Shown here piece after piece: positions 15,083 through 23,919 of a stretch of 46,952 nucleotides of DNA (its first letter is position 1; each line of letters opens with the position of its first letter). The stretch lies in contig NZ_JALLIN010000054.1 in assembly GCF_023630175.1 (NCBI RefSeq), positions 1 to 46,952 on the forward strand, given 5' to 3'. Source of the stretch: Streptomyces cellostaticus (GTDB lineage Bacteria; Actinomycetota; Actinomycetes; Streptomycetales; Streptomycetaceae). Made by a program: the position numbers and the translations under genes. The notes beneath the pieces are model-generated. The model had not been told where the DNA came from. It worked only from the letters and a program-made list of their open reading frames with translations, and did no database searches.

Positions 15083-16078
15083 CTACTCGCCCCGCGCCGC
15101 CGTCAGTCCCTGGACCCGCCCCAGCACCGACACCCGGCCGCTGTCCGCGGGGTCGAGGGCGGCCTCGTTGGCGGTGATCTCCAACGTCAGCGACTGCTTG
15201 GTCTCGCCCTTGGTCAGGGCCTGCACATCCCGGTTCGGGGTGGGCACCGAGGTGCCCGCGGCGGCGGTCTGCTTCTCGTAGTGGTGCGTGGTGAAGAACA
15301 CCAGCGCCCCGCCGTCCGCCGTGCGCAGCGCGAGCGGCGCGTAGGCGCCGCTGGTCAGCGGCTCGTCGATGAACTGCCGGACCAGGCCGGGCCGCTTGGC
15401 CAGCTTCTTCCGGTTGGCGCGCAGAGCGGTGGTGTACGGACCGTCCGCGAAGGTGCTCCCGCCGGACTTCAGATGGTTCGTGTACCCCTTGCTCAGCTCG
15501 GCGGGCGGCACGGCCAGTTCCCCGGAGTCGGCCGGCACGGCCTCGGCCCAGCCGTCCGCGTCCTTCTCGAACTCCGGTACGTCCTTCGCCGCCACCAGCG
15601 TCAGATAGGCCACCTGCCACGGCTCGTCGAGGCCGTCGCGGGTGAACACCAGCAGCCAGCGTGCGTCTCCGCCGCCCTTGTTGGCCTTGGCGTCCGCGAC
15701 GAACCAGCGGGGCCACCCGGCCTTCTTCGGGATGGTGAACTCGGCGTCCGTCAGCTCCAGCGGCGAGTGGTTCGCGTTGCCCGACGGGCTGTTGGCGTGC
15801 CCGGCCGTCAGCCGGGCGCCGTCGATGTCGGCGAGGGCGCCGGTGACGTACTTGGCGTCCAGGGAACGGTCGTAGGCCTTGTCGGCCCTGTTGTAGGCGT
15901 CCGTGAACTGCCGTAGGGCCCTGGCGGCCTCGGCGCGGCCGGTGGCCGGGAGCACCTCGCGCTCCCCGTGCACCACCACGCATCCGCTCGCCGTCAGCGA
16001 CAAAGCGGTCAGTGCGGCCGCTACCAGCGCGTTGCGGTCACGCCGGCGAAGCCGGCGACGACTGCGATCCCTGCTCAT
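15083..16078 (-). CDS. Lipoprotein of unknown function downstream of the efe operon
   Basis: The 331-residue protein begins with a very basic N-region (MSRDRSRRRLRRRDRN), a hydrophobic helix and the lipobox LTASGC, so it is a membrane-anchored lipoprotein with Cys near residue 33. The mature part contains LPATGRAEAARALRQFTDAYNRADKAYD, DGARLTAGHANSPSGN and FIDEPLTSGAYAPLALRTADG. I do not recognise a named domain, although such proteins are conserved in Streptomyces. It is 102 bp downstream of efeU on the same strand and may be read through from the iron operon. A role in iron uptake is only suggested by position. Confidence 0.7.
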   Translation of the reverse strand: MSRDRSRRRLRRRDRNALVAAALTALSLTASGCVVVHGEREVLPATGRAEAARALRQFTDAYNRADKAYDRSLDAKYVTGALADIDGARLTAGHANSPSGNANHSPLELTDAEFTIPKKAGWPRWFVADAKANKGGGDARWLLVFTRDGLDEPWQVAYLTLVAAKDVPEFEKDADGWAEAVPADSGELAVPPAELSKGYTNHLKSGGSTFADGPYTTALRANRKKLAKRPGLVRQFIDEPLTSGAYAPLALRTADGGALVFFTTHHYEKQTAAAGTSVPTPNRDVQALTKGETKQSLTLEITANEAALDPADSGRVSVLGRVQGLTAARGE

Positions 16079-16180
16079 GAGGTGCCTTCACCCTCCCCTT
16101 CCCGGAGGCGAACCCTACCGGGACGGGACGGCGCTCGGACGGCCGGTTCCCGTACTGCGCCCTGCCGTTGCCCGGGCCGC

Positions 16181-17053
16181 CTACTCGGACGCCGGGACCT
16201 TGCCCCCGGCCGGAGCCGCCGTGCCCTGCCCGCCGCCGCGCAGCCGGGCGCGGAACTCCGGGGTGAGCAGGAAGACGGCCAGCGTCGGCACCAGGTACAG
16301 GGCCCACACCGTGAGCTGGACGACCGTCGGGTCGGGCTGGAAGTTGAGCACGCCCTTGAGCAGGGTGCCGTACCAGCTGTCCGGCGGGATCGTGCCGCTG
16401 ATGTCGAAGGCCAGGTGGTTGATGCCCGGGATCCAGCTCGCCTCCTGCAGGTCGTGGAAGCCGTACGCCAGCACGCCCGCCGCGACCACGACCAGCATGC
16501 CGCCGGTCCAGGTGAAGAACTTGGCGAGGTTGATCCGCAGGGCACCCCGGTAGAACAGCCAGCCCAGCAGGACGGCCGTGGCCAGGCCCAGCGCCACCCC
16601 GATCAGCGGGCGCGGGGTGCCGTCGCTCGCCGCGTGCACCGAGGCCCACACGAACAGGGCGGTCTCCAGGCCCTCCCGGCCGACGGCGATGAACGCGGTG
16701 GCGACGAGGGCGCCCGTGCCCATCGCGAGAGCCGCGTCCAGCTTGCCGTGCAGCTCCGACTTCAGGTGCCGGGCGGTGCGCCGCATCCAGAACACCATCC
16801 AGGTCACCAGGGCGACGGCGACGACGGACAGCGAGCCGCCGAGCGCCTCCTGCGCCTGGAACGTCATCTCCTGGGAGCCGAACTCCAGCGCGCAGCCGAA
16901 GCCCATCGCGATGGCGACGGCGATGCCGATGCCGATCCAGATCGGCTTCAGGGCGTCCCTGCGTCCGGTCTTGACCAGGTAGGCGATCAGGATGCAGACG
17001 ACCAGCGACGCCTCCAGGCCCTCGCGCAGGCCGATCAGGTAGTTGGAGAACAC
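16181..17053 (-). CDS. efeU: Iron permease EfeU (FTR1 family)
   Basis: The 290-residue protein has seven predicted membrane helices and two REGLE motifs, REGLEASL near residue 10 and REGLETAL near residue 125, the iron-binding signatures of the FTR1/EfeU family. It forms the inner-membrane channel for iron in the EfeUOB system. Its start (ATG complementary to 17051-17053) lies three bases after the efeB stop, so the two are translationally coupled. The C-terminal tail (RLRGGGQGTAAPAGGKVPASE) is cytoplasmic and variable. In the common order efeU comes first; here it is last. Confidence 0.93.
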   Translation of the reverse strand: MFSNYLIGLREGLEASLVVCILIAYLVKTGRRDALKPIWIGIGIAVAIAMGFGCALEFGSQEMTFQAQEALGGSLSVVAVALVTWMVFWMRRTARHLKSELHGKLDAALAMGTGALVATAFIAVGREGLETALFVWASVHAASDGTPRPLIGVALGLATAVLLGWLFYRGALRINLAKFFTWTGGMLVVVAAGVLAYGFHDLQEASWIPGINHLAFDISGTIPPDSWYGTLLKGVLNFQPDPTVVQLTVWALYLVPTLAVFLLTPEFRARLRGGGQGTAAPAGGKVPASE

Positions 17054-17056
17054 GGG

Positions 17057-18325
17057 CTACGCCTCCTTCTGGAACAGCGAGCGCCCCCACCAGTCGCCGG
17101 AGTCCCGGACGCCGGGGGGAACCGCGAAGACCGCCGAACCCACGTGCTGGATGTACTCGTTGAGCGCGTCGTGCGCGGACAGCCTGCGCTGCAGCGGGAT
17201 GAACCCCTTGCGCACGTCCCGCTGGTAGGCGAGGAAGAACAGGCCGGCGTCGAGGCGCCCGAGGCCGTCGGTGCCGTCCGTGAAGGAGTAGCCGCGGCGC
17301 AGGATGGTGGCGCCGTCGTTGGAGTCGGGGTGCGCGAGCCGCACGTGCGAGTCCGGCTTCATCGCCTTCAGGAACGGCTCGTCGTGCTCCTTCGCCTTGC
17401 CGACCGCGGCGCCTTCGCGCTTGTCGCGCCCGAAGACGTCCTCCTGCTCCTGCAGCGAGGTCCGGTCCCAGGTCTCGACGTTCATCCGGATGCGCCGGGC
17501 GACCAGGTAGGACCCGCCCGTCATCCAGTCCGGTCCGTCCCCGTCGGCGGCCCAGACGAACTTCTTCAGGCGGTCGCCCTCGGTTCCCGCGATGTTGCGG
17601 GTGCCGTCCTTGAACCCGAACAGGTTGCGCGGGGTCTGGGCGTCCGGGGTGGTCGAGGAGGTCTTGCCGAAGCCGAGCTGGGACCAGCGGATGGCGACCT
17701 TGCCGAAGCCGATGCGGGCCAGGTTGCGGATGGCGTGCACGGCGACCTGCGGATCGTCCGCGCAGGCCTGGATGCACAGGTCGCCGCCGGTGCGGGCCCG
17801 GTCCAGGTTGTCGCCGGGGAAGGCGGGCAGGTCGACCAGGGCCGCCGGCCGCCGGTCGTGGAGGCCGAACCTGTCGAACAGGGACGGGCCGAACCCGATG
17901 GTGAGCGTCAGCCGGGACGGCTTGAGCCCGAGCGCCTCGCCGGTGTCGTCCGGCGGCGCCTCGGCGAGCCCGCCGTAGGCGCCCTCGCCGACGGTCTTCC
18001 CGGCGGTCATCCGCCGGGCCGCGTCCGTCCAGTCCTTCAGCAGTCGCACGAACGCGTCGCGGTCGTCGGTCTTCACGTCGAACGCGGCGAAGTGCAGCCG
18101 GTCCTGCACCGGGGTGGCGATGCCGGCCTGGTGGGCGCCGTGGAACGGCACCGCCCCGCCCGCCTGGGCCGAGGCGGGGTCGATGTCGTCGCCCGCCCTG
18201 GCCATCGCCATCCCGCCACCGGCCACGGCGGCCCCGAGCGCCAGCCCGGCACCTCCCCAGCCGATCAGCGCCCGGCGCGACGGGCTGCCGTCGCGGGTCT
18301 CCTCGGTCTCCTGGGTCTCGGTCAT
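17057..18325 (-). CDS. efeB: Deferrochelatase/peroxidase EfeB (DyP-type heme peroxidase)
   Basis: The start is set at the ATG complementary to 18323-18325, with AGGGGGAA upstream. A GTG at 18346 that overlaps the efeO stop is an alternative. The protein of about 422 residues opens with a twin-arginine signal (SRRALIGWGGAGLALGAA) for folded export. DyP marks are the GxxDG motif in GFKDGTRNIAG, the downstream Arg-rich strand GGSYLVARRIRMNVETWD, and a heme-ligand His candidate in RLAHPDSNDG before RRGYSF. EfeB uses peroxidase chemistry in iron uptake, oxidising ferrous iron or releasing it from heme. It sits between efeO and efeU in one operon. Confidence 0.92.
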   Translation of the reverse strand: MTETQETEETRDGSPSRRALIGWGGAGLALGAAVAGGGMAMARAGDDIDPASAQAGGAVPFHGAHQAGIATPVQDRLHFAAFDVKTDDRDAFVRLLKDWTDAARRMTAGKTVGEGAYGGLAEAPPDDTGEALGLKPSRLTLTIGFGPSLFDRFGLHDRRPAALVDLPAFPGDNLDRARTGGDLCIQACADDPQVAVHAIRNLARIGFGKVAIRWSQLGFGKTSSTTPDAQTPRNLFGFKDGTRNIAGTEGDRLKKFVWAADGDGPDWMTGGSYLVARRIRMNVETWDRTSLQEQEDVFGRDKREGAAVGKAKEHDEPFLKAMKPDSHVRLAHPDSNDGATILRRGYSFTDGTDGLGRLDAGLFFLAYQRDVRKGFIPLQRRLSAHDALNEYIQHVGSAVFAVPPGVRDSGDWWGRSLFQKEA

Positions 18326-18342
18326 CGCCTTGTTCCCCCTGT

Positions 18343-19479
18343 TCACTTCACGACGGCGGCGGCGAGCTTGGACAGCGGCTCGGCGAGCGCGTTCACCGCG
18401 TCCGACAGCTCCTTGCGCTGCTCCCCGGTGACCTTGTCGTAGGGCGTGAACTCGTAGGAGTTCTTGTCGGAGCGGTACTTGTCGAGCACGGCGTCGAGCG
18501 CCGAGAACTGCTTGTCCAGTTCCTTGGCCAGCGCCGGGTCGTTCTTGGCGGCGACCGGCTTCAGCAGCTCGTAGGCCTTCTGCGCGCCCTCGACGTTGCC
18601 CTTGAAGTCGACGAGGTCGGTGTGGGCGTAGCGGTCCTCCTCACCGGTGACCTTGCCGGTGGCGACCTCGTCCAGCAGTTCCTTGGCGCCGTTGGCCATG
18701 GAGGACGGGGTGATCTCCGCCTTGCCGACCCGGTTCTGCCAGTCCTCGAGGTCGGTGACGAGCTGATCGGCCAGGGTCTTCTCCTCGGCGCCGATCCTCC
18801 CGTCCTTCCACAGGGCCTTCTCCAGCCGGTGCCAGCCGGTCCACTTCTGGCCCTCCTCGAGTCCGTCCTCGCGGACGTCGACCTTCGGGTCGATGTCGCC
18901 GAAGGACTCGGCGACCGGCTCGGTGCGCTCCCAGCCGAGTCGGGAGAGCGGGTACGCCTTCTTGGCCGCCGCCACGTCGCCGGCCTTGACCGCCTTCACG
19001 AAGGTCCTCACCCGCGGCAGCGTCTCGTCGGCCTGGTCCTGCGCGTACTGGCGGTAGTCGGCGACCGCCCCGTCCAGCCGGGGGTCCCGCGGGGCGGCCT
19101 TGCCGCCGCCGGTGACGGTGAGCTTCTGCCGGACGCCGTGCCCCTTCATACCGGGGCGGCAGGCGATCTCGTACGTCCCCGCCTTCACCTCGGCGGTCAG
19201 CGTGTACTTGGTGCCGGGGCCGATGTTCTCCTTCTCGGAGACGATCCGGTCGTCCGGGAAGACGATCTCGACCTCGGTGGCCTTCGTGCCCTTGTTCTCT
19301 ATCTTCAGCGTGACCTGGCCGGCCGGCACGGACTTGGCCGAGGTCTCGCACTTGGAGTCGGCGGCGGTGACCTCGATGGCCCTGCCGTCCTCGGCATCGC
19401 TCTTCGCGGTGCAGGCCGAGAGGGCGGTCAGAGCGGCCACGGCGGTGGCGGCGGTGACGGTCAGTCGGACGGCTCGCAT
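18343..19479 (-). CDS. efeO: Periplasmic-type iron-binding lipoprotein EfeO (cupredoxin plus imelysin-like M75)
   Basis: The 378-residue protein has a lipobox (LTALSAC, Cys near residue 23). A cupredoxin-like domain of about 100 residues follows, with C-x(n)-PGM-like residues (YEIACRPGMKGHGV). Then comes a helical M75 peptidase-like domain with the HxxE metal motif in GWHRLEKALW. EfeO captures iron outside the membrane and passes it to EfeU. It is the first gene of the operon efeO-efeB-efeU, and two iron boxes lie just upstream (19502-19540), so transcription is expected to be repressed when iron is plentiful. Confidence 0.92.
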   Translation of the reverse strand: MRAVRLTVTAATAVAALTALSACTAKSDAEDGRAIEVTAADSKCETSAKSVPAGQVTLKIENKGTKATEVEIVFPDDRIVSEKENIGPGTKYTLTAEVKAGTYEIACRPGMKGHGVRQKLTVTGGGKAAPRDPRLDGAVADYRQYAQDQADETLPRVRTFVKAVKAGDVAAAKKAYPLSRLGWERTEPVAESFGDIDPKVDVREDGLEEGQKWTGWHRLEKALWKDGRIGAEEKTLADQLVTDLEDWQNRVGKAEITPSSMANGAKELLDEVATGKVTGEEDRYAHTDLVDFKGNVEGAQKAYELLKPVAAKNDPALAKELDKQFSALDAVLDKYRSDKNSYEFTPYDKVTGEQRKELSDAVNALAEPLSKLAAAVVK

Positions 19480-19501
19480 GCAGGCTCCAAGACGGATCTG
19501 G

Positions 19502-19540
19502 TGTGGTGAGGCTGACCTAACATAACTGAGGCTTACCTCA
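19502..19540 (-). promoter_or_regulatory. Tandem iron boxes (DmdR/IdeR-type operators) before efeO
   Basis: Read on the gene's strand, bases 19502-19520 give TTAGGTCAGCCTCACCACA, which matches 15 of 19 positions of the actinobacterial iron-box consensus as I remember it (TTAGGTTAGGCTCACCTAA). Bases 19522-19540 give TGAGGTAAGCCTCAGTTAT, with 13 of 19 matches. The boxes start 20 bp apart, so two repressor dimers could sit on neighbouring faces. The nearest box is 22 bp from the efeO start codon. Confidence 0.75.
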
Positions 19541-19664
19541 GTGAGACACCCCGGGTCGTGATTCGACCCTCACGAAAAGATCACGGACACGGCTTGATCT
19601 CGGCACGTCAAAGGTGACGCCAGCGTGAGGTAAAGGGGAGGTCAAGGGATGATTCAATCCTCCA

Positions 19665-20309
19665 GTGACTGACTACGACGTGCTCCGCGTCTTCTGCGGG
19701 CCCACCGGCGGCTACGGCAACGAGCTGGCGGTCGTCCGGGACGGATCGGTGCTGCCCGAGCGGGACGACCGGCAGGCGCTGGCCGCCAAGCTCGGCTTCA
19801 GCGAGACCGTGTTCGTGGACGACCCCGAGCGCGGGGTGATCGACATCTACACGCCCACCCTGCGCCTGCCCTTCGCCGGTCACCCCTGTGTCGGCGTGGC
19901 CTGGCTGCTCGACGTACCCGAGCTGGTCACGCCCGCCGGGGTGATGGGTGCCCGGCTGGACGGCGAGTTCAGCTGGATCGAGGCCCGCGCGGAGTGGGCC
20001 CCGCCGCGCACCCTGCGCCAGTACGGGAGCGCCGCCGAGGTCGACGCCCTGGACGTGCCGCCGCCCGGCGAGTGGATCTACGCCTGGGCCTGGGAGGACG
20101 AGGCGGCCGGGCGGGTGCGGGCCCGCGCCTTCCCGGGCCGCGACGACGGCATCCACGAGGATGAGGCGACGGGCGCTGCGGCACTGCTGCTCACCGAGCG
20201 GCTGGGGCGGGCCCTGAACATCACCCAGGGCAGGGGCTCGCAGATCCTCACCGCCCCCCAGCCGCACGGCTGGGTGGAGGTCGGCGGCCGGGTCCTCCTC
20301 GAGCGCTGA
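19665..20309 (+). CDS. PhzF-family isomerase-like protein, short form
   Basis: GTG 19665 begins a protein of 214 residues, which is shorter than the usual 260-300. It shows the PhzF hallmarks: the N-terminal FCGPTGGYGNELAVV, the catalytic Glu in GFSETVFVDD (about residue 47), and the LPFAGHPCVGVAW segment around residue 72. The C-terminal half ends with DEATGAAALLLTERLG, the matching DEATGSAA-type motif. Family members isomerise or epimerise small carboxylic acids by proton transfer. The phenazine function itself is unlikely because no other phz genes are near. It is convergent with the heme oxygenase gene and divergent from efeO. Confidence 0.82.
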   Translation: MTDYDVLRVFCGPTGGYGNELAVVRDGSVLPERDDRQALAAKLGFSETVFVDDPERGVIDIYTPTLRLPFAGHPCVGVAWLLDVPELVTPAGVMGARLDGEFSWIEARAEWAPPRTLRQYGSAAEVDALDVPPPGEWIYAWAWEDEAAGRVRARAFPGRDDGIHEDEATGAAALLLTERLGRALNITQGRGSQILTAPQPHGWVEVGGRVLLER

Positions 20310-20345
20310 GGGCGCCCGCGTGGTCCCCGGCGGGAGCGCCGGCCG

Positions 20346-20993
20346 TCAGGCGCTGCGCGCGAACTCCTCGCCGAGGGCCTCGAAGACGGCGGTGTTGAGG
20401 GCGAACGCGCGCTTGCACTCGGCCACGATGCGCTGACGTTCCAGCTCGTCCGCGTCGACCGCGTCCAGGCGCTCCCGGTATCCCCGCTTGAACGCGGCCG
20501 GGTTGGCGATGTCCTCGAAGACGTAGAAGCGGACGCCGTCGCCCTTGCGGGCGAAACCCCAGGTCCGCTCCGCCCGGTCCCGGATGATCTGGCCGCCGGA
20601 CAGATCGCCCAGGTAGCGGGTGTAGTGGTGGGCGACATAGCCGCCGGGCCAGTGCTCGGCGCACTCCCGGACCCGGTCCGCGTACGCCTCGGTCGCGGGC
20701 AGGGCGGACGCCTCCGAGCGCCAGTGCGGGCCGCGCAGATGTGCCAGGTCCCGTTCCAGCGCGGGCAGCCGCAGCAGCTCGGACCGGACGAAGGGCCCGG
20801 CCACCGGGTCCGCCGCCAGTCGCCCGGCCGCGCTCTCCAGGGCCTCGTAGACGAACCACAACTGCTCGGTGTAGCGCGCGTAGGCGGCCACCCCCAGCCG
20901 CCCGCCGAGCAGGTCGCCGAGGAACGACGAGGTCTCCGCCGCCACGTGCTGCCGGTGCGACGCGGCGCGGATGACGGTCGAGAACGACTCCAT
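20346..20993 (-). CDS. Biliverdin-producing heme oxygenase
   Basis: The ATG complementary to 20991-20993 gives 215 residues, the usual size. The proximal heme ligand is the His in IRAASHRQHVAAE near the N-terminus. The family segments YARYTEQLWFVYEALE and VAHHYTRYLGDLSGGQII (the distal helix with its flexible Gly-Asp-Leu-Ser-Gly-Gly) are clear. The enzyme opens heme to biliverdin, carbon monoxide and ferrous iron in the cytoplasm. Its place 0.9 kb beyond the efe operon fits a joint iron-supply role, but I see no good iron box upstream. A short dyad GTAATTTTAC lies at 21041-21050. Confidence 0.92.
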   Translation of the reverse strand: MESFSTVIRAASHRQHVAAETSSFLGDLLGGRLGVAAYARYTEQLWFVYEALESAAGRLAADPVAGPFVRSELLRLPALERDLAHLRGPHWRSEASALPATEAYADRVRECAEHWPGGYVAHHYTRYLGDLSGGQIIRDRAERTWGFARKGDGVRFYVFEDIANPAAFKRGYRERLDAVDADELERQRIVAECKRAFALNTAVFEALGEEFARSA

Positions 20994-21151
20994 GGGCCCT
21001 CCCCGGACTCGGGTGCGCGGCGGAACGCCGACCTGCTGCCGTAATTTTACCGACAAGGTGTCGGGAAAACACCGTGGGCGTGGAGGGGCGGCGGCGCGGG
21101 CCCGCCGCCACCGGGCGGCGGCGGGCCTTCAGTGCGTCGGGGCCCCGCGGG

Positions 21152-22009
21152 TCACGGCAGGGTCAGGATGTCCGCGCCCGTCTCGGTCACCACCAGCGTG
21201 TGCTCGAACTGCGCCGTCCGCCTGCGGTCCTTGGTCACGACGGTCCAGCCGTCGTCCCACGTCTCGTACTCGTACGTCCCCAGCGTCAGCATGGGCTCGA
21301 TGGTGAACGTCATGCCGGGCTGCATGACCGTCGTCGCGTGCGGGCTGTCGTAGTGCGGGATGATCAGGCCGGAGTGGAACGAGGAACTGATGCCGTGCCC
21401 GGTGAAGTCCCGCACCACGCCGTAGCCGAAGCGCTTGGCGTAGGACTCGATGACCCGGCCGATGACGTTGATCTGGCGGCCGGGCCTGACCGCCTTGATC
21501 GCGCGGTTCAGGGACTCCCGGGTCCGCTCCACCAGCAGTCGCGACTCCTCGTCCACGTCGCCGACGAGATAGGTGGCGTTGTTGTCGCCGTGCACCCCGC
21601 CGATGTACGCCGTGACGTCCAGGTTGACGATGTCGCCGTCGTTGAGGACCGTGGTGTCCGGGATGCCGTGGCAGATGACCTCGTTGACGCTGGTGCACAG
21701 CGACTTGGGGAAGCCGCGGTAGCCGAGGGTCGACGGGTAGGCGCCGTGGTCGCACATGTACTCGTGGGCGACCTCGTCCAGCCGGTCGGTGGTGACGCCG
21801 GGCGCGATGAGCTTCGCGGCCTCCTCCATCGCCTGCGCGGCGATCCGGCCCGCGCGGCGCATCGCCTCGACCGTCTCGGGCGTCTGCACCTCCGGACCGG
21901 TGTACGGCGCCGGTGCGGGCTTGCCGACGTACTCGGGGCGGCGGATGTTCCCGGGTACCGGACGAGTGGGGGAGATCTCCCCTGGTACGAGCAGTGACTG
22001 GCCAGACAT
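21152..22009 (-). CDS. map: Methionine aminopeptidase, type I
   Basis: The start at 22009 (MSGQSLLVPGEI) gives 285 residues; an open frame extends to 22156 but is not protein-like. The five metal ligands of MetAP are visible: the Asp pair in NLDVTAYIGGVHGDNNATY, the His in FTGHGI, and two Glu in FTIEPML and AQFEHTLVV. The substrate His lies in NEVICHGIP. The N-terminal extension with proline-rich TRPVPGNIRRPEY, resembling an SH3-binding-like segment, is typical of actinobacterial type Ic enzymes. It removes the initiator methionine from new proteins. Streptomyces usually has more than one copy. The gene is divergent from 22125. Confidence 0.93.
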   Translation of the reverse strand: MSGQSLLVPGEISPTRPVPGNIRRPEYVGKPAPAPYTGPEVQTPETVEAMRRAGRIAAQAMEEAAKLIAPGVTTDRLDEVAHEYMCDHGAYPSTLGYRGFPKSLCTSVNEVICHGIPDTTVLNDGDIVNLDVTAYIGGVHGDNNATYLVGDVDEESRLLVERTRESLNRAIKAVRPGRQINVIGRVIESYAKRFGYGVVRDFTGHGISSSFHSGLIIPHYDSPHATTVMQPGMTFTIEPMLTLGTYEYETWDDGWTVVTKDRRRTAQFEHTLVVTETGADILTLP

Positions 22010-22124
22010 GCCAGCGAGTTTAGGCCCTCCCGCCCGGACGGTGCCGGGCCCGCTCGCCCGGCCCGGGCGAGCGGGCCTAACCGGCGGGCATGGGGGAATA
22101 TGTGCGTGGCGAGAGGAGTCGTCC

Positions 22125-22361
22125 ATGGCCTTGTTCAAGAAGCGCGCCGCCGGCAAGCCGGGGGAGTGGTACTACTGCCTGGAGCACAAGAAGGTCGAGG
22201 AGGGCCCGGACTGCCCGGGCAAGGACCGCTTCGGGCCGTACGCCAGCCCGCAGGAGGCGCAGCGCGCGATGGAGACCGCGCAGGAGCGCAACCTCGAATG
22301 GGAGACCGACCCCCGCTGGCACGACACCCCGGCCGGCGGCCGCGAGGCCGACGAGGACTGA
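22125..22361 (+). CDS. Small conserved hydrophilic protein
   Basis: ATG 22125 follows GAGAGGAG at a good distance. The 78-residue protein is basic at the start (MALFKKRAAGKPGEWYYCLEHKKVEEGPDCPGKDRFGPY) and acidic at the end, with two cysteines in a C-x13-C arrangement and a GPY-(x)5-A-x-RAMETAQERN helix. I recognise it as a small protein conserved across Streptomyces but know of no function. It is divergent from map, and the 22010-22124 gap is the shared promoter region. Confidence 0.8.
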   Translation: MALFKKRAAGKPGEWYYCLEHKKVEEGPDCPGKDRFGPYASPQEAQRAMETAQERNLEWETDPRWHDTPAGGREADED

Positions 22362-22397
22362 CCCGCACCGGCGCGGACACCGGACCGGGCGGGAGGA

Positions 22398-22991
22398 TCA
22401 CCAGGGGGCGGCGGGCGGCGCCGTCAGGATGTCCGCCAGCCGCGACAGGCGGTCCCGGAATCCCCGCCGGACCGTCGGAGAGCTGTTCTCGCCGGCCGCC
22501 GCGCTGACCAGGTGCTGCACGCTGTCCAGGTCCAGCTCCGCGCCCTCGGGCACCCCCAGCGTGTCGTGGGCCATCGCGGCCAGCTCGCCGTCGCCCGTGC
22601 CGAGCGCCAGCACCGTCACCCCGGCCCGGCGGGCCACGTGCACCCGCTCCAGCAGCTCGGCGGGCTCCTCGGGGGCCACCACGAGCAGCGTCTCGCCCCG
22701 CCGCGCCGCCTCGATCCGGCCGGGTCCGACGGCCAGGTGCGCGGGGTCGGCGGGGCGCGCGTGGTGCCGTACCAGCGTGGGCGCCAGCTCGGGGGTGCCG
22801 GACCAGGCGGCCTCGTCCACCAGGTGGGCGGCCAGGTGCCAGGGCTCGTACTCGGGCGTGCCCACCAGCAGCAGCCCGCCCCCGCGCGACACCACCGACC
22901 CGCGCAGCACCCCCGCGAAGCGCCGGGTGGCCCCCAGCCACTCGGTCCCGGCGAGCACCTCGCGCAGCAGCGCGACCCGTACGGCGTCCAT
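22398..22991 (-). CDS. Conserved hypothetical protein, possibly SIS-like
   Basis: The 197-residue protein has no signal or membrane segment. Its pattern of alternating helices and strands includes GGGLLLVGTPEYEPWHLAAHLVDEA, GETLLVVAPEEPAELLERVHVARRAGVTVLALGTGDGELAAMAHDTLGVPE and a C-terminal basic helix. The middle part resembles a sugar-isomerase (SIS) type Rossmann-like fold, where ATGDGELA-like turns would bind a phosphosugar, but key serines are not obvious. I would not give it a function. It is convergent with 22125-22361 and divergent from the F420 reductase gene. Confidence 0.7.
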   Translation of the reverse strand: MDAVRVALLREVLAGTEWLGATRRFAGVLRGSVVSRGGGLLLVGTPEYEPWHLAAHLVDEAAWSGTPELAPTLVRHHARPADPAHLAVGPGRIEAARRGETLLVVAPEEPAELLERVHVARRAGVTVLALGTGDGELAAMAHDTLGVPEGAELDLDSVQHLVSAAAGENSSPTVRRGFRDRLSRLADILTAPPAAPW

Positions 22992-23131
22992 GGGGCCGCA
23001 TCCTGCCGCAACCGATCGCCCGCGGCCCGGAGTTCACCCCGAATTCGCCCGACCCGGGGACAGGGCGGCCGGCCCCCTGCCACGGCTCACCCGGCCCGTC
23101 GGCGCCGCCCCCGCGGACGTAGAGTCGGCGC

Positions 23132-23845
23132 ATGACCTTTACCGACAGCGCACAGACTCCCGCCAAGGCCCCCGCGAAGGACCCCTGGGACCTGCCCGAC
23201 GTCTCCGGGCTGGTCGTCGGCGTGCTCGGCGGCACCGGCCCGCAGGGCAAGGGCCTCGCCCGCCGGCTCGCCCTGGCCGGCCAGAAGGTGATCATCGGCT
23301 CGCGGGCCGCCGAGCGCGCGCGGGCCGCCGCCGAGGAGCTGGGGAACGGCGTCGAGGGCGCCGACAACGCGGAGACCGCGCGCCGCAGCGACATCGTGAT
23401 CGTCGCCGTGCCCTGGGAGGGCCACGGCAAGACCCTCGAGTCGCTGCGCGCGGAGCTGGCGGGCAAGCTCGTCGTGGACTGCGTCAACCCGCTCGGCTTC
23501 GACAAGAAGGGCGCCTACGCCCTGAAGCCCGAGGAGGGCAGCGCCGCCGAGCAGGCCGCCGCGCTGCTGCCGGACTCCCGGGTCACCGCCGCCTTCCACC
23601 ACCTGTCGGCCGTGCTGCTCCAGGACCCGGAGACCGAGCGGATCGACACCGACGTGATGGTGCTCGGCGAGGACCGGGCCGACGTGGAGACCGTGCAGGC
23701 GCTGGCCGGCCGCATCCCCGGCATGCGCGGCGTCTTCGCCGGGCGGCTGCGCAACGCCCACCAGGTGGAGTCCCTGGTGGCGAACCTGATCTCCGTCAAC
23801 CGCCGGTACAAGGCGCACGCCGGGCTCCGCGTCACCGACGTGTGA
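23132..23845 (+). CDS. npdG: NADPH-dependent F420 reductase
   Basis: The 237-residue protein has the FNO-type Rossmann start VVGVLGGTGPQGKGLARRLALAGQKVIIGSR (split here as VVGVLGGTGPQGKG and the SR pair that binds the NADPH phosphate). It also has the VAVPWEGH segment and VVDCVNPLGFD. The C-terminal region with AFHHLSAVLLQDPE and RNAHQVESLVANLISVNRRYK is the F420-binding half. It transfers hydride between NADPH and coenzyme F420, supplying reduced F420 to the many F420 enzymes of Streptomyces. A 23-residue N-terminal extension precedes the core. The following small membrane-protein gene runs in the same direction. Confidence 0.92.
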   Translation: MTFTDSAQTPAKAPAKDPWDLPDVSGLVVGVLGGTGPQGKGLARRLALAGQKVIIGSRAAERARAAAEELGNGVEGADNAETARRSDIVIVAVPWEGHGKTLESLRAELAGKLVVDCVNPLGFDKKGAYALKPEEGSAAEQAAALLPDSRVTAAFHHLSAVLLQDPETERIDTDVMVLGEDRADVETVQALAGRIPGMRGVFAGRLRNAHQVESLVANLISVNRRYKAHAGLRVTDV

Positions 23846-23919
23846 GCCGTACCGGGCGATGGGGGACACTGGTCGGTGAAGCAGTACCGAGCAGTGTCCC
23901 CCGACAGGAGCCCAGCCCC

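Noticed and set aside
19665..20309. Phenazine biosynthesis from the PhzF-like gene.
   Set aside because: There are no other phz genes nearby and the protein is short. PhzF-like isomerases are widespread and mostly unrelated to phenazines.
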